53,584 bases of DNA from positions 1 to 53,584 of the forward strand of contig JAAWJJ010000017.1 in assembly GCA_022796875.1 (NCBI GenBank). Reading direction: 5' to 3'. This DNA comes from Eubacterium sp. (GTDB lineage Bacteria; Bacillota; Clostridia; Lachnospirales; Lachnospiraceae). Below, in pieces: positions 16,198 through 22,486 of this stretch. The notes beneath the pieces were generated by a model that made no database searches, was not told the DNA's origin, and was given only the letters and a program-made list of their open reading frames with translations. Numbering within the stretch: the stretch's first letter is position 1; each line of letters begins with the position of its first letter. Both the position numbers and the translations under genes were made by a program.

Positions 16198-16356
16198 ATG
16201 AAAGAAGCAATGATAATGAATTGTGTGTCAGTAGCGGCAGGAGCTTTGGCAATAGCTGTAGCCTGTAAAATAACAAAATCGGCATGGCCTTTGTTAGCGT
16301 TTATAATAGTACCAACATGGAGCACAACGGAGGGTATACAAAAAAATGGGAAATGA
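16198..16356 (+). CDS. 52-residue membrane protein
   Basis: GGAAGGAGA lies 6 bases before ATG. Two hydrophobic segments: NCVSVAAGALAIAVAC and WPLLAFIIVPTW, with a short basic loop KITKS between. A small hairpin-like membrane protein. No family recognised. Confidence 0.65.
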   Translation: MKEAMIMNCVSVAAGALAIAVACKITKSAWPLLAFIIVPTWSTTEGIQKNGK

Positions 16357-16396
16357 ATGAGTTATCAATAATAAAAAACACAGAAGTAAAACGTTA

Positions 16397-16603
16397 TTAT
16401 TTCTTGGGCAAGCAATCTTTTTTCATTTTATAGGAATTTATTTTTTGCTCTACGAGTCCGCTTACCTTAAGTGATACGGCTATTACGATTAATGCTATGA
16501 TAGCGCCTTCTTTTCGGCGGATATTATCGTATTTTTTCTCGCCTCCGTATTTATTATATACTTTATTTGTAAATTTAGCAGCTCCGTATAATTTTTTATC
16601 CAT
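16397..16603 (-). CDS. 68-residue minus-strand membrane protein
   Basis: MDKKLYGAAKFTNKVYNKYG, a basic middle (KKYDNIRRKEG), one membrane helix (AIIALIVIAVSLKVSGL) and a basic tail ending PKK. AAAGG lies about 12 bases before ATG. A TTGCTT-17-TATAAT promoter lies directly upstream. It faces away from both + neighbours. Function unknown. Confidence 0.65.
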   Translation of the reverse strand: MDKKLYGAAKFTNKVYNKYGGEKKYDNIRRKEGAIIALIVIAVSLKVSGLVEQKINSYKMKKDCLPKK

Positions 16604-16636
16604 TGTTTAATCAGCCTTTCGGATTGATATATATAT

Positions 16637-16665
16637 ATTATAGATAAGTATCGCAAAAAAAGCAA
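16637..16665 (-). promoter_or_regulatory. minus-strand promoter
   Basis: TTGCTT (16665-16660), 17 bases, TATAAT (16642-16637), ahead of the gene 16603-16397. Confidence 0.7.
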
Positions 16666-16705
16666 TGGCTTTTATAGAAGAATAAACAGACGGAGGTAAA
16701 AGATT

Positions 16706-16906
16706 ATGAAAAATAAACATGTCAAGTTTCGGTTGTGGTATTTTTTTAAAACATTTATCATGTGGATATCACATGGAGGCCCGTTTAACAGGCGGTTGCT
16801 TTCATGGGATTTATGGAATGGGAATGAAAAAATAGATTACCAGGAAGGAACATTTTGGCAGTTTGTTAAGTGGATCATATCCGGAGAGATATTTAAAAAA
16901 CTGTAA
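16706..16906 (+). CDS. 66-residue aromatic-rich protein
   Basis: CGGAGG lies 9 bases before ATG. Basic and rich in Trp and Phe (FRLWYFFKTFIMWISHGGPF, LLSWDLW, WQFVKWI). Hydrophobic stretches suggest peripheral or single-pass membrane association. Followed by a strong terminator. No family recognised. Confidence 0.63.
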   Translation: MKNKHVKFRLWYFFKTFIMWISHGGPFNRRLLSWDLWNGNEKIDYQEGTFWQFVKWIISGEIFKKL

Positions 16907-16914
16907 AGAGCGAA

Positions 16915-16941
16915 AAGAGTCCTAACAAGGGCTCTTTTTTT
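16915..16941 (+). terminator. intrinsic terminator
   Basis: AAGAGTCC (16915-16922) pairs with GGGCTCTT (16929-16936), one G-U, loop TAACAA, followed by a run of T. Confidence 0.68.
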
Positions 16942-16963
16942 CTGCACGGGGGAAGGAGGATAA

Positions 16964-17461
16964 ATGATATTTGATCACAAAAACATAAAAAGAGGATATG
17001 AATGGCTGAAAAAACATTATCCTGAAATAATGAGGGACGTGTTACCGCCGGATGAACTATTTCATCACGGAATCAAAGGACAGAAATGGGGTGTAAGACA
17101 CGGGCCTCCGTATCCGCTAAACCGTGTTAAAGTGAATGTTGAAAAAACAGAAAAAAGTGGTATAGTGAAGAAAACGATATCCGGACATAGCGGTAATCCT
17201 AAAAAAGGAATTTCAAATTCTGTTTCCGATCACCTAGATAGAAATGGTAAAGTGGATAAAAGGGCGTTTTATGATGAAGATGGATGGAAAGCAGTAGAAA
17301 TTCATACGACCGATCACGGAAATTTTAAAGAGCATCCGTATGGAGATCATGGAGAACATATTCATTTTTATGAATGGGATCATGAAACAGGGAAGAAAAC
17401 AGGGGATAGAAAGGATGAAATTTCTGCAAGACTGAGAAAGGAGAATTGTGATATTTTATGA
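16964..17461 (+). CDS. phage toxin with [11 protein letters not shown] linker and His-rich C-terminal domain
   Basis: 165 residues starting [20 protein letters not shown], the same leader as the gene at 9596. Then [14 protein letters not shown] and PPYPLNR (17063-17125). The C-terminal domain has SGIVKKTISGHSGNPKKG, KVDKRAFYDEDGWK and a His-rich block TTDHGNFKEHPYGDHGEHIH, FYEWD. The spaced His and Asp residues look like a metal or catalytic centre; I recall this block from phage and polymorphic toxins but cannot name the family. AAGGAGG precedes ATG. The stop overlaps the next gene's ATG. Confidence 0.78.
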   Translation: MIFDHKNIKRGYEWLKKHYPEIMRDVLPPDELFHHGIKGQKWGVRHGPPYPLNRVKVNVEKTEKSGIVKKTISGHSGNPKKGISNSVSDHLDRNGKVDKRAFYDEDGWKAVEIHTTDHGNFKEHPYGDHGEHIHFYEWDHETGKKTGDRKDEISARLRKENCDIL

Positions 17462-17772
17462 TGACACTAGACTTTAATTATTTTTTACGTCAATTAAAAG
17501 AGGGAGTCAATATAAACGAAACATGTTTTTATTTTAATGATGACCCTGCGGAAGAGGAACATTACTTGGGTTATGTTGCAGATTCTGCAAATTCTTATTG
17601 GGTTGGTTATTGCGACGTGAAAGATGGAGCTGAGTTTAAAACAGCAGAAGAACTAGTAGACGCACCAATATTTAATGGGAAGAGTTTAAAAGAAAGGTGG
17701 AAAAATGTACGAATTTGTAGTATCGAAAGTTTTCCTTTAGATGATTGGATGGAATGTATGGAGCATGTTTGA
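17458..17772 (+). CDS. putative immunity protein for the third toxin
   Basis: 104 residues beginning MMTLDFNYFLRQLKEGVNIN. Acidic; pattern FYFNDDPAEEEHYLGYVADS, YWVGYCDVKDG, AEELVDAPIFNGKSLKERW. It shares layout with the protein at 33700-33933 (F.YNGK..., then VMSDKFFDGKSLAEI), which follows the portal-linked toxin tail, suggesting one immunity family used at two loci. ATGA overlap with the toxin. Confidence 0.78.
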   Translation: MMTLDFNYFLRQLKEGVNINETCFYFNDDPAEEEHYLGYVADSANSYWVGYCDVKDGAEFKTAEELVDAPIFNGKSLKERWKNVRICSIESFPLDDWMECMEHV

Positions 17773-17824
17773 ATAGAAGAGAAAAATTTTTCTTTTGTGC
17801 CTGTTTTTGAAAGGAGAAATATAC

Positions 17825-18035
17825 ATGGGCGGAATGGCAACACAAAATGAAAATGACACGATAGGAATAACTGTTTATGATGGAAAAATGACTGTTGAGA
17901 AAGTCAACAAGCCTAAATACCTTAATTTAACAGAAAGGTTGGAAGCGTTTTACAAAAAAACCAATTGACGAAATTTTTGTCGAAAGTACGCAAGAGGTTG
18001 ATGTAGTCACTCCGAAAGGTAAAGAGATTTGGTAA
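17825..18035 (+). pseudogene. small antitoxin-like protein, frameshifted at an A7 tract
   Basis: After GAAAGGAG, ATG opens MGGMATQNENDTIGITVYDG and continues KVNKPKYLNLTERLEAFYKK, then stops at TGA 17966-17968. Removing one A from the seven-A tract 17954-17960 continues PIDEIFVESTQEVDVVTPKG, KEIW to TAA 18033-18035. The combined protein (~69 residues) matches a recurrent small Firmicutes protein that I associate, loosely, with AbrB/MazE-type antitoxins. Slippage on the A tract could restore it, or the extra A is a mutation or sequencing error. Confidence 0.55.
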
Positions 18036-18108
18036 CTTATAAGCAAGGCGACATAACGCCCAGTTTAAAGTGGTAATTAGTTTTCTGTAAGAAATAATAA
18101 ACTATCTG

Positions 18109-18150
18109 AAAGCATTTGGAGAATGAATATTCAGATGCTTTTATTTTTTT
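18109..18150 (+). terminator. intrinsic terminator
   Basis: AAAGCATTTG (18109-18118) pairs with CAGATGCTTT (18132-18141) with one G-U, followed by TTATTTTTTT. Confidence 0.62.
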
Positions 18151-18190
18151 GCAAAAAAAATCAATGATTAAAATTGAAAGGAGAAAAAGG

Positions 18191-18412
18191 ATGAACATTT
18201 TGTATTTGTTTTTAATAGTTTTGTCAATAATATGGCTATTTATGACCGTGCTTCTGATACATAGAATACTAAACCAAATCAATATGATATTTGGACAATT
18301 GGATCATGATGCCGACGAATTGCTTAAACTATGGAAAAGATTAGGTTCAGTAGCGCAACTATTAGCGCAAGTATGCCAACAATTAGAGAGCCAAGAGCAA
18401 TCCGACGATTGA
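18191..18412 (+). CDS. 73-residue membrane/coiled-coil protein
   Basis: TTGAAAGGAGAAAAAGG precedes ATG. Hydrophobic N-terminus (ILYLFLIVLSIIWLFMTVLL), then an amphipathic helix (ELLKLWKRLGSVAQLLAQVC). The last 89 bases overlap tail-to-tail with the minus gene 18324-18521. Function unknown. Confidence 0.6.
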   Translation: MNILYLFLIVLSIIWLFMTVLLIHRILNQINMIFGQLDHDADELLKLWKRLGSVAQLLAQVCQQLESQEQSDD

Positions 18413-18521
18413 TTTTTATTTCTTTTTCATGACGGATTAATTCGTTAAGTTTTAATTCTTCTTGCTTACAGATATCTTCTGCTATTCCGTTTGCGAGATT
18501 TGTAGAATAATTAGTATTCAT
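18324..18521 (-). CDS. 65-residue minus-strand membrane protein
   Basis: MNTNYSTNLANGIAEDICKQ, then charged ELIRHEKEIKINRR and a C-terminal membrane helix (LGSLIVGILALIVALLNLIF). AAAAAGGAGG lies 7 bases before ATG, a near-perfect ribosome site. TTTCAA-17-TATAAT lies upstream. A tail-anchored topology is likely. Function unknown. Confidence 0.67.
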   Translation of the reverse strand: MNTNYSTNLANGIAEDICKQEELKLNELIRHEKEIKINRRIALGSLIVGILALIVALLNLIFSIV

Positions 18522-18544
18522 AGAGAGGCCTCCTTTTTAGGGGA

Positions 18545-18573
18545 ATTATAGCACAGAGATTATATTTTTGAAA
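18545..18573 (-). promoter_or_regulatory. minus-strand promoter
   Basis: TTTCAA (18573-18568), 17 bases, TATAAT (18550-18545); the minus gene starts 23 bases downstream. The -35 overlaps the ribosome-site leader of the + gene at 18583. Confidence 0.6.
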
Positions 18574-18582
18574 GGAGAAAAT

Positions 18583-18807
18583 ATGTTGAAAAAAATTTTA
18601 AAAGAGCTGATTGAGATCAGAAAGGAACTTCAGGATATTAAGTTGATTCTGAAGTTCCATTGTTTGAGGGGAAATTACAGAACGGAACACGAAAGAGTGG
18701 ACGGAAAATTGGTAGTTAAAAGCCGCCGTATTCTTCCAGATCCTTTAGAAGAGCTTCGTAAAGAAGAGCATATTCTGCAACAATATCGGAAGAACAAGTT
18801 CGATTAG
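18583..18807 (+). CDS. 74-residue basic helical protein
   Basis: TTTTTGAAAGGAGAAAA precedes ATG. Long helix (LKKILKELIEIRKELQDIKL) followed by RGNYRTEHERVDGKL, VVKSRRILPDPL. Soluble, charged. Function unknown; the N-terminal heptad pattern suggests oligomerisation. Confidence 0.7.
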   Translation: MLKKILKELIEIRKELQDIKLILKFHCLRGNYRTEHERVDGKLVVKSRRILPDPLEELRKEEHILQQYRKNKFD

Positions 18808-18840
18808 CACGGGGATTATATTTTTGAAAGGAGAAAAAGG

Positions 18841-19008
18841 ATGAAAGGGTATTTTAGAAAAGGTGAGTTAGTGATCGGATACGATTACTGCAAAGAAAAC
18901 AGCGAAACAATTTTAACAGTAGGGCGTTTTGTGGATAAAGATATTGTGATCGACGGCGTTTATTCCGGAAAAGAAGCGGAAGAAAAATGCCGTGAATTAA
19001 AGTTATAG
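18841..19008 (+). CDS. 55-residue phage protein
   Basis: The same leader, ATTATATTTTTGAAAGGAG, lies upstream. MKGYFRKGELVIGYDYCKEN, then LTVGRFVDKDIVIDGVYSG, KEAEEKCREL: a short beta-sheet protein with a final helix. No family recognised. Confidence 0.68.
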   Translation: MKGYFRKGELVIGYDYCKENSETILTVGRFVDKDIVIDGVYSGKEAEEKCRELKL

Positions 19009-19031
19009 TTTCGTTTGAAAGGAGAAAAAGG

Positions 19032-19532
19032 ATGAGTATTAAAAAAATAATTATTAAGATGACATTGGTACTTATTGTAATTGTGAATGTTTTAATTGCT
19101 ACAGATTTAACGGATGCAGCAGATAGTGATACCAAAATTTCTGACACGGCATATGCCGCCACTGTAGAATATGGAGAAAGATATGGTATATCTCCTGAAC
19201 TTTTACAGGCGCTTATAGAAAGGGAGAGCGACGGGGATCCGAATGTTGTATACGGAGGTTGTATGGGATTATGCCAGATTTATGAAAAATACCATTACGA
19301 TAGAATGGAAAAGCTGGGAGTACAGGATCTCTTTAATGAGCGGGAAAACATTCTGGTTGCCGCGGATTACCTGGCAGAACTTTTTCAAGAGTATGAAGAC
19401 GTAGGGTTGGTGTTGGATATTTATAACGGAAACAGCAAGGCAAAGCATAATTTTGAATACGGAATTGTTTCTGATTACGCAGATCATATTTTAAAAAGAA
19501 GCGCCGAATTAGAACGGTTGCATGGGAAGTGA
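19032..19532 (+). CDS. secreted lytic transglycosylase (SLT family)
   Basis: 166 residues. N-terminal signal peptide or anchor (KKIIIKMTLVLIVIVNVLIA), then an SLT domain with catalytic Glu65 in ALIERESDGDP, the GGCMGLCQIYEKYH signature (normally S.GLMQI) and AADYLAELF followed by VLDIYNGN. It cleaves peptidoglycan glycan strands outside the membrane. In a phage it may help lysis or DNA entry; its place among accessory genes rather than tail genes favours lysis. TTTGAAAGGAG precedes ATG. It overlaps no tail module, and no holin is certain. Confidence 0.88.
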   Translation: MSIKKIIIKMTLVLIVIVNVLIATDLTDAADSDTKISDTAYAATVEYGERYGISPELLQALIERESDGDPNVVYGGCMGLCQIYEKYHYDRMEKLGVQDLFNERENILVAADYLAELFQEYEDVGLVLDIYNGNSKAKHNFEYGIVSDYADHILKRSAELERLHGK

Positions 19533-19542
19533 GGAGGAAGTT

Positions 19543-19878
19543 ATGAACTTTGAAATAATCGCAGTAGATTTTGACGGTACTTTATGTGAAAACAAATGGC
19601 CGGAAATCGGAGAGCCGAATAAGGAGCTGATTACTTACCTGAAAAAGCGTCAGGAAACAGGAGATAAGCTGATCTTATGGACCTGCCGTGTCGGCGAGAT
19701 ACTTGATAATGCAGTTATCTGGTCAGCTGAACAAGGACTTATATTTGATGCCGTCAACGAGAATCTTCCGGAAGTGCTGGAAAGAATGGGCGGCGATACC
19801 AGAAAGATATTTGCCGATGAATACATAGATGATAAAAACTCATTTTTAAATCATCTTTACGATGTAAAGGAGATTTGA
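19543..19878 (+). CDS. HAD-family phosphatase-like protein
   Basis: 111 residues from ATG 19543 (GAGGAGG upstream; the frame opens earlier at 19522). Catalytic VDFDGTL (Asp9 nucleophile, Asp11), followed by a KWPEIGEPN turn, motif II-like LILWTCR and the final acidic YIDDKNSF. Small single-domain HAD proteins like this are common in phages and might act on nucleotides or polynucleotide ends; substrate unknown. Confidence 0.88.
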   Translation: MNFEIIAVDFDGTLCENKWPEIGEPNKELITYLKKRQETGDKLILWTCRVGEILDNAVIWSAEQGLIFDAVNENLPEVLERMGGDTRKIFADEYIDDKNSFLNHLYDVKEI

Positions 19879-19883
19879 TATTT

Positions 19884-20249
19884 ATGGGACGAGCAGAAAT
19901 TCGGCGAGCAATGAAAAACGAGAAGAAAACAAAGACCGCTACCTATAACCTGACCAAAACACAGTTGAATGTTATGGTACGGGAACAGATGGAAAGCGAG
20001 CTGGTGAAAGTTCGGCAGCAGGCTACGGATAAAGCCGTCAACACAGCTATGATATTATTACTGACACTGCCGTTGGAAGTTTTGATGGACTATTACTGGC
20101 CGAAATCCTATGCCAAACGAATTCCGGAATTCACCAATCATGTTTTAGAATATTACGAGAGATGGCAGAACGGCGAATTGGATATGGAGAAGTTAAAAGA
20201 GGATTTGTGGGAATACGGCGGTGTGCGGTTGGAAGAAAGAGGCGATTAA
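19884..20249 (+). CDS. conserved phage protein, unknown
   Basis: 121 residues, MGRAEIRRAMKNEKKTKTAT start; AAGGAGA is 11 bases before ATG. Helical: LTKTQLNVMVREQMESEL, then ILLLTLPLEVLMDYYWP and YYERWQNGELDMEKL. I recognise this as a common small protein of Clostridia phages. No catalytic motif. It ends just before the repeat cluster. Confidence 0.8.
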   Translation: MGRAEIRRAMKNEKKTKTATYNLTKTQLNVMVREQMESELVKVRQQATDKAVNTAMILLLTLPLEVLMDYYWPKSYAKRIPEFTNHVLEYYERWQNGELDMEKLKEDLWEYGGVRLEERGD

Positions 20250-20283
20250 GATGCTCTCAATCGGGGGGGAATTCCAGGGTGAT

Positions 20284-20575
20284 TTTTGGCCCACTTTTTT
20301 TGGTTGGCCCACTTTTGAAAACGGGTTTTCAGATTTGGCGGAATTATACGGACAAAAACCGGTGAAATTTGGATAAAAACCGTCAATTTTTGGCCCATTG
20401 GCCCACTTTTGGCCCACTTTTAAAAATGGATTTGGGCCACAAAAAACCCAGTATTTATGCGGGTTTGCGGCAAAAAAGCCCACTTACCCACTTTTTTTCT
20501 CTACTAATTGTGATAAAAAGTTTAATATATATAAAGAATATGCAAAAAAAAGTGGGCATTTGGGCCAGGGCATGA
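20284..20575. repeat. GGCCCACTTTT repeat cluster (iteron-like)
   Basis: Direct copies of GGCCCACTTTT at about 20288, 20306, 20399 and 20410, with partial copies at 20391 (GGCCCATT) and 20478-20493, and inverted AAAAGTGGGC near 20553. The region lacks a convincing gene; apparent frames are low-complexity. It lies between the accessory genes and the structured-RNA locus. It could be a replication origin, a protein-binding array or a regulatory site. Confidence 0.55.
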
Positions 20576-20624
20576 AAAAGTAACAAACAGGATTGAAAAA
20601 TATATTTTCTTTTTGAGCTAATTG

Positions 20625-20633
20625 TGTTATACT
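20625..20633 (+). promoter_or_regulatory. extended -10 promoter ahead of structured RNA
   Basis: TGTTATACT combines the TGn extension with TATACT (20628-20633). No good -35 at 17 bases. The predicted start, about 7 bases later (20640), coincides with the first base of the long stem described next. Confidence 0.55.
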
Positions 20634-20639
20634 TTGAAG

Positions 20640-20798
20640 TGCCACGTAATTGTATATTTTTAGTAGAAAGGGAATACTTTGTCAAAAAGTGTTTGCTCTC
20701 TTTTTTAGTTGTACCTTTTTACTAAAGATAAGATTGCGTGGTGGCAATAGGAGGGCTTCACTTTTTCAGTGCGTCTTCTTGTTGAGGGCGCACTTTTT
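20640..20798 (+). ncRNA. candidate ~159-nt structured RNA
   Basis: Outer stem CCACGTAAT (20642-20650)/ATTGCGTGG (20733-20741), 9 pairs with one G-U; inner stem TTTAGTAGAAAGG (20659-20671)/CCTTTTTACTAAA (20714-20726), 13 pairs with one G-U; apical hairpin ATACTTT/AAAGTGT; an alternative TGCCAC/GTGGCA pairing; final intrinsic terminator at 20769-20798. A promoter lies just upstream. Its long irregular rod recalls 6S-like RNAs, but I cannot match a known family. It could be a stand-alone sRNA or a leader attenuating the gene at 20865. Confidence 0.58.
20769..20798 (+). terminator. intrinsic terminator of the structured RNA
   Basis: GTGCGTCTTC (20769-20778) pairs completely, allowing three G-U-type pairs, with GAGGGCGCAC (20784-20793), loop TTGTT, followed by TTTTT. 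Confidence 0.7.
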
Positions 20799-20864
20799 AA
20801 TTTGTGCTAAATTTAATGTAGTTATGTTCCAGAATAGAATAAGTCATTGGAGGAAACAAAAATA

Positions 20865-21899
20865 GTGAGCAGTTACAAGATTATTCCGGTGAGTGATGAG
20901 AATTATATTTCGCCATCTAACGGATACAAGCGGTTGGAACTGACGTCTGAACAGAAAATACATATCGGGGCATTTGCAAACCAGCTTCCGGCTATGATCA
21001 CTGCCGGGGGATTAGAAAACGCATCGTTATATCGGTTAGAGTTTCCGGATGGCGTTTCTGGTTCCCTGATGGAATTGAAACAGGGAGGATATACGGCTTC
21101 ATTGGTAAGCGATGACGGTAAGATAACTGGTTCGGCGGCTCTCCATAAAGTAGACACAGCGTCTATGGCAACGATGCTTCATGTATTTACTTTCATGTCC
21201 GTTATAACAAGCCAGTATTTTCTGGCGGAAATAAACAGCAAACTAAGTAAAATCAGTAAGAGTATCGATAAAATTCTGGAATTTCTTTATGGGGATAAAA
21301 AGGCGGAGTTATTGTCGGAAATTAGTTTTACAAAATATGCGTATCAGAATTATTTTTCGATCGTGCTGCATGACTGTCAGCGGACAGCTACGATTGGAAG
21401 TATCCAGCAGGCTAAAAAAGTGGCTATGAAAGATATTGAGTTTTATCTGAATGAACTGGACTCTCTGATTGTTACAAAAGACGGAACAAAACTTGTCGGA
21501 GTTGTAGAAAATTCGTTCCGTTTGAAAAACTGTTTGGAGTTGTCAATCCAGCTGTATGTGATGAGTACCGTTCTGGAAGTGTATTATTCCCAGAATTTTG
21601 ACGAGAAGTATATTTCCAATATTGAGAATGAAACGTCCGTATACATTACAAAGTGCGATAAGCAAATTCTTGGGGCGTTTGCCGTGTTAAGAGATAATGT
21701 GAAAAACCATAAATTAATGCCGTTGGAAAAATTTAATAAAGCGGAATATCTGGAGAGGATTGAACGGATTGTCGATTCTTTCAGCCGGGGGGAAGAATCG
21801 GAACTGGAGAAGTCTATTCATACGGCCTTATGGTCGTTCCGTCAAAAAGCGGATTTCTGTATCGACAAAAACGGGGAAACTTATATAAAAACTACGTAA
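20865..21899 (+). CDS. 344-residue protein of unknown function downstream of the structured RNA
   Basis: GTG start at 20865 is set by TTGGAGG (20847-20853), 11 bases upstream; earlier in-frame codons lie in the ribosome site. N-terminal ~110 residues look beta-rich (KIIPVSDENYISPSNGYKRL, SLYRLEFPDGVSGSLMEL). A hydrophobic stretch ATMLHVFTFMSVITSQYFLA leads into a coiled coil (INSKLSKISKSIDKILEFL), then a long helical C-terminus. I do not recognise it. The layout, sensor-like front plus membrane-associated coiled coil, and its separate promoter region, suggest a moron or immunity-type gene; that is a guess. Confidence 0.8.
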   Translation: MSSYKIIPVSDENYISPSNGYKRLELTSEQKIHIGAFANQLPAMITAGGLENASLYRLEFPDGVSGSLMELKQGGYTASLVSDDGKITGSAALHKVDTASMATMLHVFTFMSVITSQYFLAEINSKLSKISKSIDKILEFLYGDKKAELLSEISFTKYAYQNYFSIVLHDCQRTATIGSIQQAKKVAMKDIEFYLNELDSLIVTKDGTKLVGVVENSFRLKNCLELSIQLYVMSTVLEVYYSQNFDEKYISNIENETSVYITKCDKQILGAFAVLRDNVKNHKLMPLEKFNKAEYLERIERIVDSFSRGEESELEKSIHTALWSFRQKADFCIDKNGETYIKTT

Positions 21900-22019
21900 A
21901 TACTTACGTGTATTTTACAAGCCGTTTTATGAAAGGAGAGGTTAAAGAGCTTTTTATCTCTTACTTCAAAGTTGGGAGCATAAAACGTGCTTCCGGATTC
22001 ATGAAAGGAGATAAAGAAA

Positions 22020-22313
22020 ATGAGAAAGAGAAAAGACGAATACGAATTCATTTATGACAATGGCGATGATTCCGGGATTGATTATTCCGATTTAAGCGAA
22101 TCGGATCCGGAAGAGGCTGTTGACAGTTTGAGAGGAAACGTGTTATCCGGTTCATGTATATATTGCGGAGCGCAGGACGGAATGAAATATGAAGGAGATA
22201 TATGTTTCATATGTTCCGTGTGCGGCCGGTCCATACATGAGGATTTGTATTACAGATGGCTGGCAGGATACGAAATAGAAATGGATAACGACGATTACGA
22301 TGATATTTATTAA
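22020..22313 (+). CDS. zinc-ribbon phage protein
   Basis: 97 residues. AAAGGAGA is upstream of ATG. An acidic N-terminus is followed by two CxxC pairs: SCIYCGAQDGM and CFICSVCGRSIH, a zinc ribbon, and EDLYYRWLAGYEIEMD. I recall this small zinc-ribbon protein in many Firmicutes phages near nuclease genes. Could bind nucleic acid. Confidence 0.8.
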   Translation: MRKRKDEYEFIYDNGDDSGIDYSDLSESDPEEAVDSLRGNVLSGSCIYCGAQDGMKYEGDICFICSVCGRSIHEDLYYRWLAGYEIEMDNDDYDDIY

Positions 22314-22332
22314 AAAGTGAACAGGGTATTCG

Positions 22333-22367
22333 GAAAGGCTCACGTGCAATAGCGTGGGCTTTTCTTT
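22333..22367 (+). terminator. intrinsic terminator
   Basis: GAAAGGCTCACG (22333-22344) pairs with CGTGGGCTTTTC (22353-22364), followed by TTTTGCTTTTTTT. Confidence 0.68.
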
Positions 22368-22407
22368 TGCTTTTTTTGCACGCGAAAAAAACATGTCCTT
22401 TTATGAA

Positions 22408-22456
22408 GAGAGAAGAGGAAAAGCGCCATATTTAGCTTTTGCTTTCTCTTTTTTTT
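22408..22456 (+). terminator. second hairpin with T run
   Basis: GAGAAGAGGAAAAGC pairs imperfectly with GCTTTTGCTTTCTC around GCCATATTTA, followed by TTTTTTTT. In tandem with the preceding terminator. Confidence 0.45.
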
Positions 22457-22486
22457 GTTTTCAGAAAAAATGAGAGGAGATCTGAT

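Noticed and set aside
20193-20575. Open frames on both strands across the GGCCCACTTTT cluster
   Set aside because: Low-complexity translations made of the repeat itself (KVGQ-type), no ribosome sites.
20284-20575. CRISPR array
   Set aside because: Repeats are ~11 bases, irregularly spaced and without unique spacers; no cas genes.
20284-20798. Type III toxin-antitoxin (ToxIN-like) locus, from repeats plus a terminator before a gene
   Set aside because: The repeats lie before the promoter, are not regular ~35-base units, and the 344-residue protein does not resemble ToxN.
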